Below, one piece after another: positions 11,128 to 22,578 of a stretch of DNA of 64,000 nt. Made by a program: the position numbers and the translations under genes. Location of the stretch: the NCBI GenBank assembly GCA_030248215.1, contig JASANG010000133.1:1-64000 (forward strand). Direction: 5' to 3'. The stretch comes from Enoplolaimus lenunculus (taxonomy: Eukaryota; Nematoda; Enoplea; Enoplida; Thoracostomopsidae). The notes beneath the pieces are model-generated. The model did no database searches. It was given only the letters and a program-made list of their open reading frames with translations, and was not told the origin of the DNA. Each line of letters opens with the position of its first letter. Within the stretch, counting starts at the first letter, position 1.

Positions 11128-12610
11128 TGTAGTAGAACGCAAAAGCACGCTACATTACTAATAATTATTTTCCTATGTTTAGGCTTAGGCCAAGCCTATA
11201 AGCCTTGTTGTATTTTATTGGCGCAGGCATTATGTGGAGAGACTTTATTGTTGCGGGAACCAAACAAGAACCTTTTTGTTCCAGGAGAGCATGAACAACC
11301 CAGCCAGGATATTATCTTTTCTTTTGTATGCAGAAGCGACATTTTAATCACGCAGCCAAAGACCAAACACTAACGAAACGCCGGGCAGACGATTTTTATA
11401 TTTTACTTGCTCAATCTTAAAGCAAATCTCTACCAAATAAAACATAGGTAGCATCAACGAACAAAGTCTTTTATTTGTATTTGTGTAAAATAGCCTATGT
11501 TTTAAAGTTTAATGTTCAAATAATAATGAAGCCAATGCCGAAGCAAGCAGGGGAATAGGCGGATGACAAAAAAGCTAGAACAGGATCTGAATATGAGACG
11601 GCTTTTCCCTTGGGTCATGCATAAATCAACTTGTCTTCATTCAATGTCCATTTGAAACATAAGTGTGGCCATTAAATTCATGAATTTGCATAAAACTTAG
11701 ACGGAACTCTACGTACCTCCTATTGCTTCAATACTAGTACGTTAGTTACTTTTATTGGTTTTGCTCTCGTACTCTCGTCACTCGGTTTAATATTTGATTC
11801 GGCCAACCCAACAGTCAAATTTGATGTGAAATAATTTCTTTAAACAAGGTGAGAATGAAATATAATCCATGTGTTCCCGAAACTTATGAAGAAACGAGTA
11901 AAAAAGCATTTTTACAGGTTTTTGATTATCCTGCAGCAGGAAGTAGAAATTAAAAATATTTCACTTTGTCGTAAAACTATTGCGTATTTCCTCCGCAAAC
12001 ACCATTTTATAGCAAGTTTAACTATAGTTTACTGTTGGCCGAACGAGCTATTGGCCGAGTGATGAGAGTAAACCAATCGTATTGCTACATTTCCATAAAA
12101 TTCAGCAACCGCTTTGTTCTTCAAAGCTTAAGTGTCTGAGAGCAGAGTCATACGGCTGCGATACATCTGTGGTCTGTTGTTCAACAGCAAATGTCCACTC
12201 TTTCGATCATCAATATAATAATTAAAGTCTATATACAAAGGCAAATAACATAATTTTCTAACGGGGGGCTGCGCGCAATATAGCGAAAACAGCTCGCGAT
12301 CAAAGCGAGCAAGAAGCCAAATACAATGTTAGTACGAATATTGATACAAAATTTACGGTTTTGGTTACAATTTATAGTCATGATGACCTGGGTATGCCCC
12401 CTTGCATTCGCCAATGCTTAAAGGTTATTTATTTATTACACACAACCGGAGAATTAGAAATATAGCGTCGGTGCGGTTTAAGCAGTTGTGTATCTGTAAA
12501 TTTTGATGCGCAGAACCGTTTTATACATTGCTGTATTTAAACATTTCGTTTGATATTCTGTAAAATTTTTGACCAATCACTTATCGAGGGCACGGTTAAT
12601 ATAGCTTTGA
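11128..12610. other. non-coding stretch
   Basis: No gene recognised. Around 11161-11220 there is a short TTAGGC/GCCTAA-like palindromic piece (GGCTTAGGCCAAGCCTATAAGCC). Frames at 11871-12062 and 12229-12414 are short, AT-biased and without family resemblance. Confidence 0.5.
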
Positions 12611-12755
12611 GGAGAGTAACAGCAGTATAAGCATATTCCTAAGCCAAAAAGCCTAAATCTAATAAAAAATGCTTTAAAGTTTAAGCAAGCTTGCTCTATT
12701 ATAGTTTTGCACAAACATTGTTTCTCCCCTCAAACCAGCATGGGCCAGAATATGC
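12611..12755. repeat. degenerate inverted-repeat element, family B-like
   Basis: Contains ACAGCAGTATAAGCATATTC followed by CCTAAG-like units and a trailing ATGGGCC, as in the better copies at 15.36 and 59.96 kb, but its ends are eroded. Confidence 0.4.
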
Positions 12756-13140
12756 TTAAAATGCTTAAATGTACTACTGTTACGCGACGCCCCTCATGGG
12801 CAGGGTGGCAGGCAAACATTTTCTCTAGTTCATTAATAAATGTTCCAATTCCGAAGATAAAGAATATTTGATTAAGCAGGAGAGTGCTGCAGACGGTCAA
12901 ACAACCGGAGCCAGAAAAACCCATGAAGTTTAATTACCAAAACTGTCTGACCCTCTATCGAAAATTCGACCTTATAGCCGGAAGTAGATTTTCTACGGAT
13001 GCCAGAGGCAAACCTCCTGTTGTAGACTGTGATAAGCTGGTATATACAATACAAATCGTGGTCTATCTTCAAATTTTGCCACATAACCCATGAGCTCATA
13101 GCTTCTGAATTCAAACGCCCCACGCTAGGCGATTTCGAAA

Positions 13141-13322
13141 GGCCCATGTTACTTTAGGGGCGTCCAGGTTTCTGGTGGGTCTACAAAAGAGCAAGTAGGT
13201 TTAGATTCTAGGTTACATTTTTTTGTTTAGACTTAGGCTTAGGCTTAGGAATTCATTTTTGCAACGCTTTAGGCTTAGGCTTAGGAATACGCTTATTCTA
13301 CTGTTATGCCCTTAAAGTAACC
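13141..13322. mobile_element. small inverted-repeat element, family A
   Basis: Starts GGCCCATGTTACTTTAGGGG and ends with the near reverse complement (GCCCTTAAAGTAACC). The core carries several TTAGGC units (GGCTTAGGCTTAGGAATTC). No coding capacity, about 180 bp: a MITE-like non-autonomous DNA element. Other copies: 23.95, 34.87, 51.66, 51.93 and 60.79 kb. Confidence 0.8.
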
Positions 13323-13457
13323 GAATTAAGGCTGTTTTCAACTAGATCAACTTTAGACATTTATCGGACAACATTATCGCTAGTCTATTGATGTTTATGC
13401 AAATGTTTTTTTTATTTTAGCCTAATAATATTTATTTTTCAATTCAAATTACCAAAC

Positions 13458-13969
13458 ATGAGTCTGGACGCAATGGTTAAAGACCTGCCGAAGTTGCTGC
13501 GAATGGCAGATGATTTGCATTCGATGACTGGATATTTAAACGATCTCAGAATTATTACTATCGTTATTACTGGTGCATCGTTTTTCGGAGGTAAGCATAT
13601 ATACCAGGATGTAACCGAATACCTGGATCCGGCAACAATCGGTGTTTGTTTTCGTTATAAAAATATTAGAAATTGCGATATTTATTAGAAATTGCAATCA
13701 TTTTAGTCTTAAAATTAGTTACGAATCACGTATATCTCGCAATTTTTCATTAAACTTTGCTTGGCCAGTATTTCAGTTCTAGAAGATGTAACCTTGTCTA
13801 AAATGAAAATCTTGTGACCGTAAGAACTCCAGAAATTCGTTCTAATCACAGTTAAAAGTGCTTTCTCTTGTTTCCAATAATTTCAGGAGGCCATATATTT
13901 GCTCTATTCCTCATTTTGTATATATACGGCACCAGAATAACGGCATACAACGCCTTTGAAGGAGCCTAG
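13458..13969 (+). CDS. small two-exon membrane protein, 71 aa
   Basis: Exons 13458-13590 and 13887-13969. The donor (GGAG|GTAAGC) and acceptor (TAATTTCAG|GAGG) are both strong and phases agree. The predicted 71-residue product has a hydrophilic helical N-terminal third (MSLDAMVKDLPKLLRMADD) and a long hydrophobic region at about residues 32-60 (IITIVITGASFF, then HIFALFLILYIYG), enough for one long or two short membrane spans, and ends NAFEGA. There is no signal peptide. I do not recognise the family; its size and shape resemble small organelle-membrane subunits. The intron holds a copy of a dispersed repeat that recurs just downstream at 13.99 kb. Confidence 0.6.
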
Positions 13970-13995
13970 AAAATTTTAGCAGAATTTTTATAACA

Positions 13996-14375
13996 TGGCC
14001 AGATTGTAACCGGATACCCGCATCCGTTTGCGGTAAAAATGGCTGTCCGTTCACGTTTTCGTTATAGAAATAACGGAAATTCTGTTATTTTTATGTTCAA
14101 AATTAGTTATAACTTACGAATATATCTCGCAATTTTTCATTGCAGATATATATGCTGCAATTGTTTAAAACAAAATAAAATTATTAAATTCAACCAAAAT
14201 TTTAAAAATTTCAGTGCATCCGCCATTTTTTCTTTCGAATCTTTGGAAATCCTGTGAATATATGCACGCCTCGATTGTGTTGACATAAGAATAAAACATT
14301 TTTGAAACTTTTATTACTTCAATATTCGTTTTTTTGTTTTCGAAATTTTCATCACTATTCGTTTCCTTTTGCGTT
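13996..14375 (+). repeat. dispersed repeat F, copy next to the small membrane gene
   Basis: Its first part (GTAACCGGATACCCGCATCC then CGTTTTCGTTATAGAAATAA) resembles 13608-13745 inside the gene's intron. Its second part (CATTTTTGAAACTTTTATTA and ATCACTATTCGTTTCC) matches 52707-52860. No coding capacity. Confidence 0.6.
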
Positions 14376-14663
14376 ATTTAGGACGTCTTAGTTTCGTTAA
14401 GTTTCATACTTCTGTACACCCAAAGAGGTCCCGAAATTGTTTCACTACCAAAATAGCAATTCGTCGAACGAAGACGCTATAAAAAAATTTTAAAAATATC
14501 AAAACCAAAATTAACGGAAATTCCCGACAAAAATATTAACGAAGCAGAAAGCAGACATTCGGTTGAACCCTTTCCTCAAACTGTAAACAACTTTCATTCT
14601 AATAAGGGTTCTCAGAATTTTTGGCACCGCCCATATGCGTAAATAATTGTTAAATTCTGCACA

Positions 14664-15050
14664 TTGCGTATCATTTATAAACGTATTCTCGTCATTTTAG
14701 CAATCGTTTTCATGCTGTACAAATTATTTTGCTCGCGACCGAAACTGCCGCCACCGTTTCCACCCACTGCCTACAATCATTTACCAGCGGTCACATACTG
14801 CGCGTCACAACCACAGTCTGATTTCACTCAGCAAAGGGTGTTCGTTGAAAATGGGAGCCTGACGTGCCCAGATTCAGCTCTACTCGGGTTTGATTCAGAA
14901 CCTAAGGGCTACAATGGCTCACATGCTGGGCATGAAGCAACAGGACAGAACGGAGTCGACGCCAGCGGCTTTGCTCAAGGGGGGAGATGCGGAATACTTG
15001 CTGAAAACGGTTGTCAAATGAGTGGAAGTTTTGAAAAAACTACGGTGTGA
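14664..15050 (+). CDS. candidate exon(s) of a type II or secreted protein
   Basis: A higher-GC island. The open frame at 14664-15050 has no ATG start; after a possible acceptor (CGTCATTTTAG) it reads a hydrophobic anchor (AIVFMLYKLFCS), a proline-rich stretch (RPKLPPPFPPTAYNH) and VTYCASQPQSDFTQQ. From about 14866 a second frame looks at least as protein-like (LYSGLIQNLRATMAHMLGMK, then LLKGGDAEYLLKTVVK). Either there is a very short intron, or the assembly or the gene carries a frame change, or one of the frames is chance. The anchor-then-proline layout would suit a Golgi or secreted protein. Family unknown. Confidence 0.35.
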   Translation: MRIIYKRILVILAIVFMLYKLFCSRPKLPPPFPPTAYNHLPAVTYCASQPQSDFTQQRVFVENGSLTCPDSALLGFDSEPKGYNGSHAGHEATGQNGVDASGFAQGGRCGILAENGCQMSGSFEKTTV

Positions 15051-15359
15051 AAATTTCGTTGTTAAGTGCCGAGTTATAGGGGTAAAAAATTGCATCGCTA
15101 TAATTTTTAGCGGATTTCAATGTTGACAAAATCTTCTTAATTAAAGCTTTCAAACTTATTTTAATAATGCAGAAAACACTCACTAAAACAGCACAAAGCT
15201 GGTATGAAACTTCGAAAACTTTCGCTACCGAAGTTGCAAAAACCTCAGGCATTCTGTAGCAGTCGAAAACAGACATACCATTGTACCCTGATAAATATAT
15301 ATGTTTGAGTAAAACGTTGCGTTGAAATTGAAATTATCAATTTGTGTCACAAACGGGAT

Positions 15360-15546
15360 GGCCAATGTAAAGGACAGGGGCGGAAAAGTATTATAAGCAT
15401 ATTCCCAAGCCTAGGCCTAAGCCTAAGCGTAAAGTGTTTATTCCTAAACCTAAGCATAAGCTAAGCAAACAAATTAGTCTAAAACTTAAGCTTACCCTTT
15501 TCTAGTCCCGCAGAAAAACGTTCTGCCCTTGGTCTTTACATGGGCC
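15360..15546. mobile_element. small inverted-repeat element, family B
   Basis: Starts GGCCAATGTAAAGGACAGGG and ends GGTCTTTACATGGGCC, with inner GCGGAA/TTCTGC arms and a core of GCCTAA units. MITE-like, about 187 bp. Related copies: 25.58, 59.96 and 62.63-63.03 kb. Confidence 0.8.
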
Positions 15547-15868
15547 AACGGGATTAACAAACATAATACTAATAGATGATTCAATTCCGGTTCCGGTAGA
15601 AAATTGCATTCCGTCCGTGGTCCCTAATTTTTGCTATGTTTTGTTCCGGCTGGAACCATGTTATAGAAAATGCCGTTTCAACACTTGTATAAAATTGTAG
15701 AAAGGTTGGTGTTTTGCGTTAATACATGACATCTCATTGGTTGTATTTTGCGTTCAACTGATCGTTTAACCGATGCATATGTATGTGCTGTTATGAGTCT
15801 GCAAGCTGGACTACTGCCAAAGCAATGCAACCGCATAATTGCAGTTAAAGGCGTAGAAACTGGCTCAC

Positions 15869-15944
15869 CTGAGTTAGGATCACGATACTTGCCATCACCG
15901 TACGCGGCGCCGCAGGACAAGTATAGCGCCACAATTATAGGATT
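15869..15944 (-). CDS. possible exon, minus strand
   Basis: Short minus-strand frame reading ALYLSCGAAYGDGKYRDPNS and ending at a textbook donor (AACTCAG|GTGAGC). The residues before it are hydrophobic, so it could be the end of a signal peptide plus the first mature residues. No neighbouring exon was found and the opposite strand is also open here, so this is only a pointer. Confidence 0.25.
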
Positions 15945-15960
15945 CTTCCGAACTGTATGA

Positions 15961-16750
15961 CGGACTTAAAGACTACTAAGCTTATCATATGTTTAGGGTT
16001 ACGCTTCAGGTAAAGGTTTTATTGGCAGGTCCTTATATGTAATATGGGCTGAGAAACTTAACTGTTTAGCATCGGCGTCGCAATGGCGCTTTACAAGCAA
16101 ATCGTAATCAGTTTCATTATGCGGAAATAGATATCTGGGGGTCGGAGAAAATCACAAAACTTCCGACTTAAGGAAAACTGAGATATGAGAAATCTAGTTC
16201 GAACCCCGGCTGTTGTACAGATGCGTTTGGGAACGTAGTTAACACCCCCTGTGGTATCAGCTTGAACACGAATATTATTTTGTTGTTAATATTTAATAAT
16301 TTGAATCAATAAAATGTTGCTTTCTAAATTTAAACCCGCTGAATCTTAATCATTGAGTCTTTGTACAACAACAACAACAACAAATATGACGTTTCGCGTC
16401 TGACCAATGCACTATAATGTGCACGATTGAAATGACTGACGCTCCCATAAAGACACCAATTTGTCCACCAATATTCGATATCAGCTCATCCGCAGTGGCT
16501 GACATAATCTAAAAAAACGTGTATAGCTACATTTAGCTAAATTAGAGAATAAATGCTAGCAGATGGTCGTAAACACAAATTAAACGCCTTTTGGAGTCTA
16601 GCAGTGCTGACAAACACTGAGCCGAAAGTAGTCAAAACTTGTCTTAGCTGCATGGAGGGGCAGCAAAATTGAACGTTTGAAATAACCTCAATTCGCTATA
16701 AGTTTTGGCAATAATCTATGAGAAGTGTTGTCATAGAATTGTCCTAATGT
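15961..16750. other. non-coding stretch
   Basis: No gene recognised. It contains a short (ACA) run near 16368-16383 and otherwise unremarkable AT-rich sequence. Confidence 0.5.
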
Positions 16751-17957
16751 GTGGGGTTCATGTTATAACTGGGGCAGCGGGGAACGCGTTTTGTCCCTAT
16801 TACGATTGCGGGTAACATTCTGTCGGCTAGTTGATCCGCTGTCAAATTAAAAAAAAATTGAATTGTCTGCTATCATTTGATATTCGAAATATTGTCTGTC
16901 AGTATTATATAATATGTTTGAAAATGTCTGCAAAGTTGTGATAAACTAGCTTGTTCGTCCTGTACAATGTTATTTGATACTAAAGTATGACATTTGAATT
17001 ATTTGTTCTTATAAATAAATTTTAAGAAAATGTTTGCCAGAAACATTAACCGAAGCTAATTCAGCGTTCGAAATCATTTAATGCAACATGAATCTAATTT
17101 TTTAGTATTTTATTGCAGAGTACAAATTACGTTGTCCTGCGTAGTAGCATATGATATTTAATGAAATTTAAGAATATCATGTGATATTGGCATAAATTTC
17201 CGCAGTATCATATGACACATGGCTATTGGTATACAATGATCGCACGACATCAGCGATTTGTAAGCAAGTATCATGACATTTACATTTTGTCGTGTTACTT
17301 GCTATTTAGGTCGCAAAATTTTATTTTGACATCGAATCAACAAGGGACAAAGCGTGTTCAGGGCTGCCCCAGTTATAACGTGAACCCCGCAAATGCTTTA
17401 TCTAGTGCATTTTGTGCCATGTTCATTTGACATCTAGATAAAATTTGTGATCTAAATAGGATATATGACGACAAAACGTGAATGCTACATGACATAGGTT
17501 ACAAATTCCTGATCTCAATGATCATCGCATAAAAACAGCCACATGTCACAACATCATTGGACATTTATGCGAATATCATATCATATTACAAAATTCTAGC
17601 AAATATCACATGATATATGCAGGATAATGTAATTTGCGCATACTAATATATGAGTAAAATGTTAGATAATAATAACGAAGTTGAATTCGCTTCCATTTTT
17701 GTGTTTCTGGTGAAAATTTTTTACTAAACATTTTTCTTAAAGTACAAATAAATCAAATATCAAATTTAACGTATCATCATGACATTGTTCAGGACATTGC
17801 ACTATATCAGTGAATGGCGCTTCACGATTGAGGTAGAACACTATTTAAATTTTTTGAAATTGATAGTGGATCAACGAGCAAAAATGTTACCCACTATTGT
17901 CATATAGGGACTAACCGTGTTCTACGTTGCCCCTGTTAATATAACGTGAACCCCGCA
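16751..17957. mobile_element. 1.2-kb foldback element
   Basis: A long imperfect inverted repeat. The left end GTGGGGTTCATGTTATAACT...GGGGCAGC returns inverted at 17913-17957 (CCCCTGTTAATATAACGTGA...CCCCGC). The homology continues inward through GGGTAACATT...TTGATCC, TTTAAGAAAATGTTT and the AATTACNTTGTCCTGC block, giving arms of roughly 550 bp. The loop contains a further copy of the terminal sequence at 17361-17395, which points to nesting. No coding capacity. Confidence 0.75.
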
Positions 17958-18640
17958 TCATTAAACTGCAACCTATATAAAATTAAGAAACATTGCATTC
18001 CTAGTACAACTTCACGAATTTTCGTTTTAAAATAACACCAAAATCGGTTTCTTACGTTGGAATATTAATTCATTCATTTCGCAAAGATGTGTGCTTATAT
18101 ATCCAGAAAAAGTACTAATTCTTCTAAATTGACGTCGGTTGGCTAAATAATTTTTTTTTCGAAAACTACAGCCACTTTGACACCAACCTGGAATTCTTGG
18201 CTATTTTTTAGCTTACAACGCATAGGTTTATACCTGTTCAACAGATTCAATAGCGATTTCCGAGAAATACACTTCAATAAGTACAAAATGATCGAACACA
18301 TTTGTTTCACTCGACAATCCATAATGATTCCGGTAACGGTCTTCGAGTAGTCGAGACGGAAATTTCGTATACATCACTGCAATGCAAACATATATGAAGT
18401 TCAAGAAGTGTAACTGCGTAATCTATATTTGGCAAGGTGTCAACCGGAGCCGGAGGAGTCGGATGTCAACAAATTTTGAGGAAGGTGAAGCCGGATGTAA
18501 GACGATATTAGGTAGTTAAAATGATGTTTTAATTTGCTACTTTTACCAGATATCTGAAAAGTGTTGTTAAATTTTTTGCTTTACGCTTATTTTTAACGAT
18601 ATCTCGATGATTTTTTTACTCAAATTTGTAAAAATATGTA
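17958..18640. other. non-coding stretch
   Basis: No gene seen. A piece near 18430-18520 (GGAGCCGGAGGAGTCGGATG) belongs to repeat family E, which continues at 18.64 kb. Confidence 0.4.
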
Positions 18641-18770
18641 CAGTTTCACTACCGAAAGTGCCGAAATCTCCGGCAGAAATTCTACCGGAGACGAAGCCGG
18701 AGGTCGATTTTCTGTCGCAGACGGAGCAGGGGGTAGACCTCCGGTGGTTGTACCTTGATATTTTTGACTG
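18641..18770 (+). repeat. dispersed repeat E (CCGGAG-rich)
   Basis: Reads GTTTCACTACCGAAAGTGCC, then CCGGCAGAAATTCTACCGGA and a CCGGAGG-rich segment. Its reverse complement lies at 58440-58560, and degenerate copies appear near 25.18, 27.02, 27.74 and 35.80 kb. The 134-codon plus-strand frame across it is a by-product of the repeat. Confidence 0.65.
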
Positions 18771-19300
18771 CAGTTCGAGGCCGACTGGTCACGCTCCCCT
18801 CCAGATTTACGAAACCAAAACTGCGCATTATGATCTGAAACAAAAATTGCGTGTGGATAGAACCGTTTATCCAATGAAACCAAAATTACTTTTTTTATAC
18901 CATTTCGGTTTACATGATTTTCTGGACTGCTTCCGGACACAGGGTCATAACAAAACCATACCAACAACGTTTTTTATTCTAATTTTGCATTTTTTGTTAG
19001 TATCAATTTGAAAATATGCATCAACAGCTTCACGACACGATGCAAGTTTCGTTGTTCTGTACAAATTTCAACTTTGAAAAATCTTAGCTTCACAGCACTA
19101 GTCACTGCTGGGTTCTTTCTGACCTTACTAAGGAAACTAGAAAATTTGAATTTTTACAATGGGTGTATATATATAAGCACACGTTTCAGATGATTTTAAG
19201 CGATGCTGTAACTTTTATAGAGGACGCCTAATAAATTTTTTGTAGGGGTTGAGCTCTGTTGTTCCTTTTAGCTGCGTGCAAGCTACAAATATATTTATAC

Positions 19301-21970
19301 CAACCTTTCGGTATATACTGCTCAACGTTACACAAATGCGTACAATCAGCGTCACATTCCGATATTTCGTAATGATACGCGTTCAGTTCGCTTCGGGTAA
19401 CATTATACCGAGGTCGGTTATATACAAACGGATTAATACAAACGTTCGCCTCCCAAGGATCACAGACTTGGGCGCCATCCGGTAAATGATGAGATACGTT
19501 GTATCCAAGCGGTACGCAACCACATCGTTTTAGCGTTTGATTCAAAATACATTCGTACAGACATAGCTGTTCAATGAAAGAAAACTTTAAGTATATATAT
19601 GTTCTAAAATTGTAATTAATATAATTCTTACTGAGTAAGCTTGTGACAAAGTTTAAAATACATTTTAGACAAAAAGAATAAATTAAATCTGTACACTAAT
19701 ATTTCCAGATATCTGCAGGCGATTTCGGAACGGCACAAACACTTTAATTTCACAAAATGTTGAATGATTATTAAGATCTGTATTCTCAAATGTGTTTAGC
19801 ACCTATAGCCACTTGATGATAGGCCTTGTACCTTTCAAAAACTGGTGAAATTTGAAATTTAGCTCGTTTTTCGCATTTAACTTGTCCCACGTTTGTATCA
19901 ATTATGAGATGTGCAATATTGCGTGAGTTTGTCAGTTTGAAAACCAACTGCTAGCTGGCATATGCTATACGCATTTGAGAATATGGTTCCAGTTCTCAAA
20001 GACTCGACTCAGTTGTCACATTTAGCTTCTATTTTGAAATTTTGAAAACACCTAAACTACAACGAAAATAAACTCGCTTGACTGCTCGTATGGAAATTTC
20101 CATTTACAGGTATTACGGTAGCGCTTTACTTTTGATGACGTTCGGCGCCACTCGTCGCCCGTACGGCGTCGCCCGTCACCGTCCGTCATTCGTACGCCGC
20201 CGTCACACCGTTTGTCACGGAGCGGAATCGTAACGTCCTTCCCGTCCGTCACCCGTACGACGCCGTCCGTCACTCGTACGTCGACGTCCGTCACCCGTAC
20301 AGCGCCGTCCGTCGCTGTGCGTCACGACGCGGAAACGTACCTGAAATAGTCACGTACCACACCGTGTGGGACTGGACGGGACGCACGGCGCCGTACTGTG
20401 ACAGACGGCACTGTGACAGACGGCACTGTGAAAGACGGCACCGAACGGGTGGCGGACGGCGCCGTACGCGTGACGAACAGCGCCGAACGGGTAGCGAACG
20501 GCGCCGTACGCGTGACGAACGGCGCCGTACGGGTGACGGCCGGCGCCGTACGGGTGACAGACGGCGCCGTACGGTGACGGACGGCGCCGTACGGGTGACG
20601 GACGGCCCCGTAGGGGTGGCGGACGGCGCCGGACGGGGGTAGGACGGGGCCGGACCGGTGGCGGACGGCGCCATACGGGTGACTGACGGCGCCTTACGGG
20701 TGACTGACGGCTCCTTACGGGTGTCGGACGGCGCCGTACGGGTGACGAACGGCGCCGTACGGGTGACGAACGGCGCCGTACGGGTGACGAACGGCGCCGT
20801 ACGGGTGACGAACGGCGCCGTACGGGTGACGGATGGTGTGTGGCGGACGGCGCCGTTCAGGTGATAAACGGCACCGGACGTCATCAGAAGTAGAGCGCTA
20901 CCCAATGTTTATCCGCATTGCCTTTATTTCGACAAACATACCTGTTGTTCATACCCATCAAAAAATGCTAATTGCAACTCGTGCTCACATCCATACCCGG
21001 GCAAACTTTTCACTTCGCGTTTATCCAAACTCAAATATATATGCATTCCCGCCGGTACAATAACTCCAGCGTTATCCAATGGTACCGGTTTATGCTCAAT
21101 ATGCGGATGCCCAATATGTAAATATATTCCGTCATCATGAAATGTGTTATAAAATGCCTGGGGACGCGCTTCCGGATGTGTCTCTAGCAACAATACAAGC
21201 CCTCCGTGGGGTCCTGCGATATATTGCCGAACGGTTTCATTTTCAACCACCGGTTGTATAATATAGCAGACCCCTTGATTCATCATAATCGGTTGTACGT
21301 GCTCACAACAATGCCCATCTAAGATCGTACCTCCAAACGAACATTTTCGAAAAACTTGGTCACAATCTAGCGCACCCTGTTCATAAAATAGCTCAATATG
21401 ATGCCCGTCAAATACTGACCCACGCTTGAAATTCTGATATCTCTGCTCTAGCGCAACAATTTCTTCAAAAGTATGCCGATTATTGAAATTGTTGGGATAA
21501 TTCGCCATGAATACCCCGTTCATATACTCAAGTAACTCATCATCGACTCCGAGGCGCTCAGCGTAGCTTTTATTAACCCGATGTGGCAGGCAAACTGAAA
21601 TATCGGGCAACTCAAGACTAGGAACGTACGTTTTCTTGATTGCACTTGTAACCGGGTGGTCGATAAATTCAATTATGATGCGGGCAACCCCTCGAGTCAT
21701 AAGGGCAAACGCAACTACAATCATAACGACCCAAAACGCTTCTAGAGTTCTACGCCGGCGGGCTCGAGCTGTTTGAAGGTGCCCAAACCCATGGATTGAC
21801 GTTGCGTTAAAAAATCGGGCAGTCGAGTCGTCTGAATCTTCGTGTTGACTGGATTCTTGGAATGCTGGCCTTGAGTTTTGGCGGCGACATGATCCGAGTT
21901 GATCAAGGTCCTGTGGATAATTTACGTACTTTATAGGATCTTTTGGAACTGAGTATGGAGCAACTGCCAT
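19301..21970 (-). CDS. DEG/ENaC-type cation channel, N-terminal exons
   Basis: Amiloride-sensitive/degenerin-family channel subunit at the plasma membrane. Exon 1 (20942-21970, 343 codons, ATG at 21970) has the gating His-Gly motif (TSIHGFGHL, residues about 58-65), membrane helix 1 (about 78-101, FWVVMIVVAFALMTRGVARI) and the extracellular domain start (SLELPDISVCLPHRVN). It ends at GGGTATGAACAACAG|GTATGT. Exon 2 starts at 19566 in phase 0 and reads LCLYECILNQTLKRCGCVPL, the diagnostic cysteine block, then further cysteines (CDADCTHLCNVEQY); its donor is probably after 19301 (or 19305). The exon(s) with membrane helix 2 and the GxS pore filter were not found, so the 3' part is missing from my model. 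The intron holds a GC-rich 21-bp array. Confidence 0.92.
20120..20875. repeat. GC-rich 21-bp tandem array in a channel intron
   Basis: Unit GGCGCCGTACGGGTGACGAAC (21 bp) with variants, some changed to GACGGAC or GACAGAC, best ordered at 20720-20830. It sits inside the DEG/ENaC intron. As 21 is divisible by three, several frames stay open on both strands and give repeats like GAVRVTD or RTAPSVT; these are not taken as genes. The unit contains the self-complementary GGCGCC and GTAC and is strikingly CpG-rich against an AT-rich background. A related degenerate piece lies at 55138-55280. Confidence 0.88.
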
Positions 21971-22122
21971 ATTAATAGAAAGCCTGTGCTATTAAAATAC
22001 GTCTGTACCTACTCACCTGAGCATTTTTCCTTAAACAGTTATATATTCTTTATATAAGTCGCTTGGGTCCATATATATAAAACAGGAGCTTCCCATTTTA
22101 TAAGGTGATGAATCTATGGCTG

Positions 22123-22578
22123 CTGTATTGACCCGAATAAGAGGGGGGACTGATATTTATTTGGCCTCTTCATAGGGTACCACCCTTGTTATTCGGTTAC
22201 GGACTGTTATTTATTTTTTACCCACGCTCCGCCGCCCTTCGTTACTGATATATATCCGGTACTGCTACTATTCGTTGAATTTAACGTATATTTGTCTCGT
22301 TTCAATAGTTTGAGCGATAATAAAAGGTTAATAATAAAAGGTTATACTTAGGAATGTAGTTTCAAAATTTAAGTAGGCTTTAAAGATTCGAACTCAAATT
22401 ACTTGGTCCCGGAGTCATTTATGTGCTACAATTAGGGTAATTGACATTTATGGACTCTAATTAGGGTTTAGGGACTTTAGCCGCTTACGCACTCTTATTA
22501 GCGATACGGACGCCTATTGATTCGGACCCAAAATCGGGACCCCCTCTTATTACCCCCCTCTTATTCGGGTCAATACAG
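22123..22578. mobile_element. inverted-repeat element, family C
   Basis: Starts CTGTATTGACCCGAATAAGA and ends with its reverse complement TCTTATTCGGGTCAATACAG, followed inward by runs of G and C. About 456 bp, no coding capacity: a MITE with well-preserved termini, suggesting a recent insertion. Other copies lie at 26.64-26.97, 27.11-27.49 and 54.05-54.20 kb. Confidence 0.88.

Noticed and set aside
12229-12414. Hydrophobic minus-strand frame considered as the missing channel helix 2
   Set aside because: No GxS motif or flanking cysteines and no suitable acceptor.
18607-19011. 134-codon plus-strand frame
   Set aside because: Covers repeat E and lacks coding features; the opposite strand is equally open.
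20291-20905. 204-codon minus-strand frame and shorter plus-strand frames of VTRTAPF or AVRVTNG type
   Set aside because: Produced by the 21-bp array, which is divisible by three and poor in stops on both strands; it lies inside the DEG/ENaC intron.
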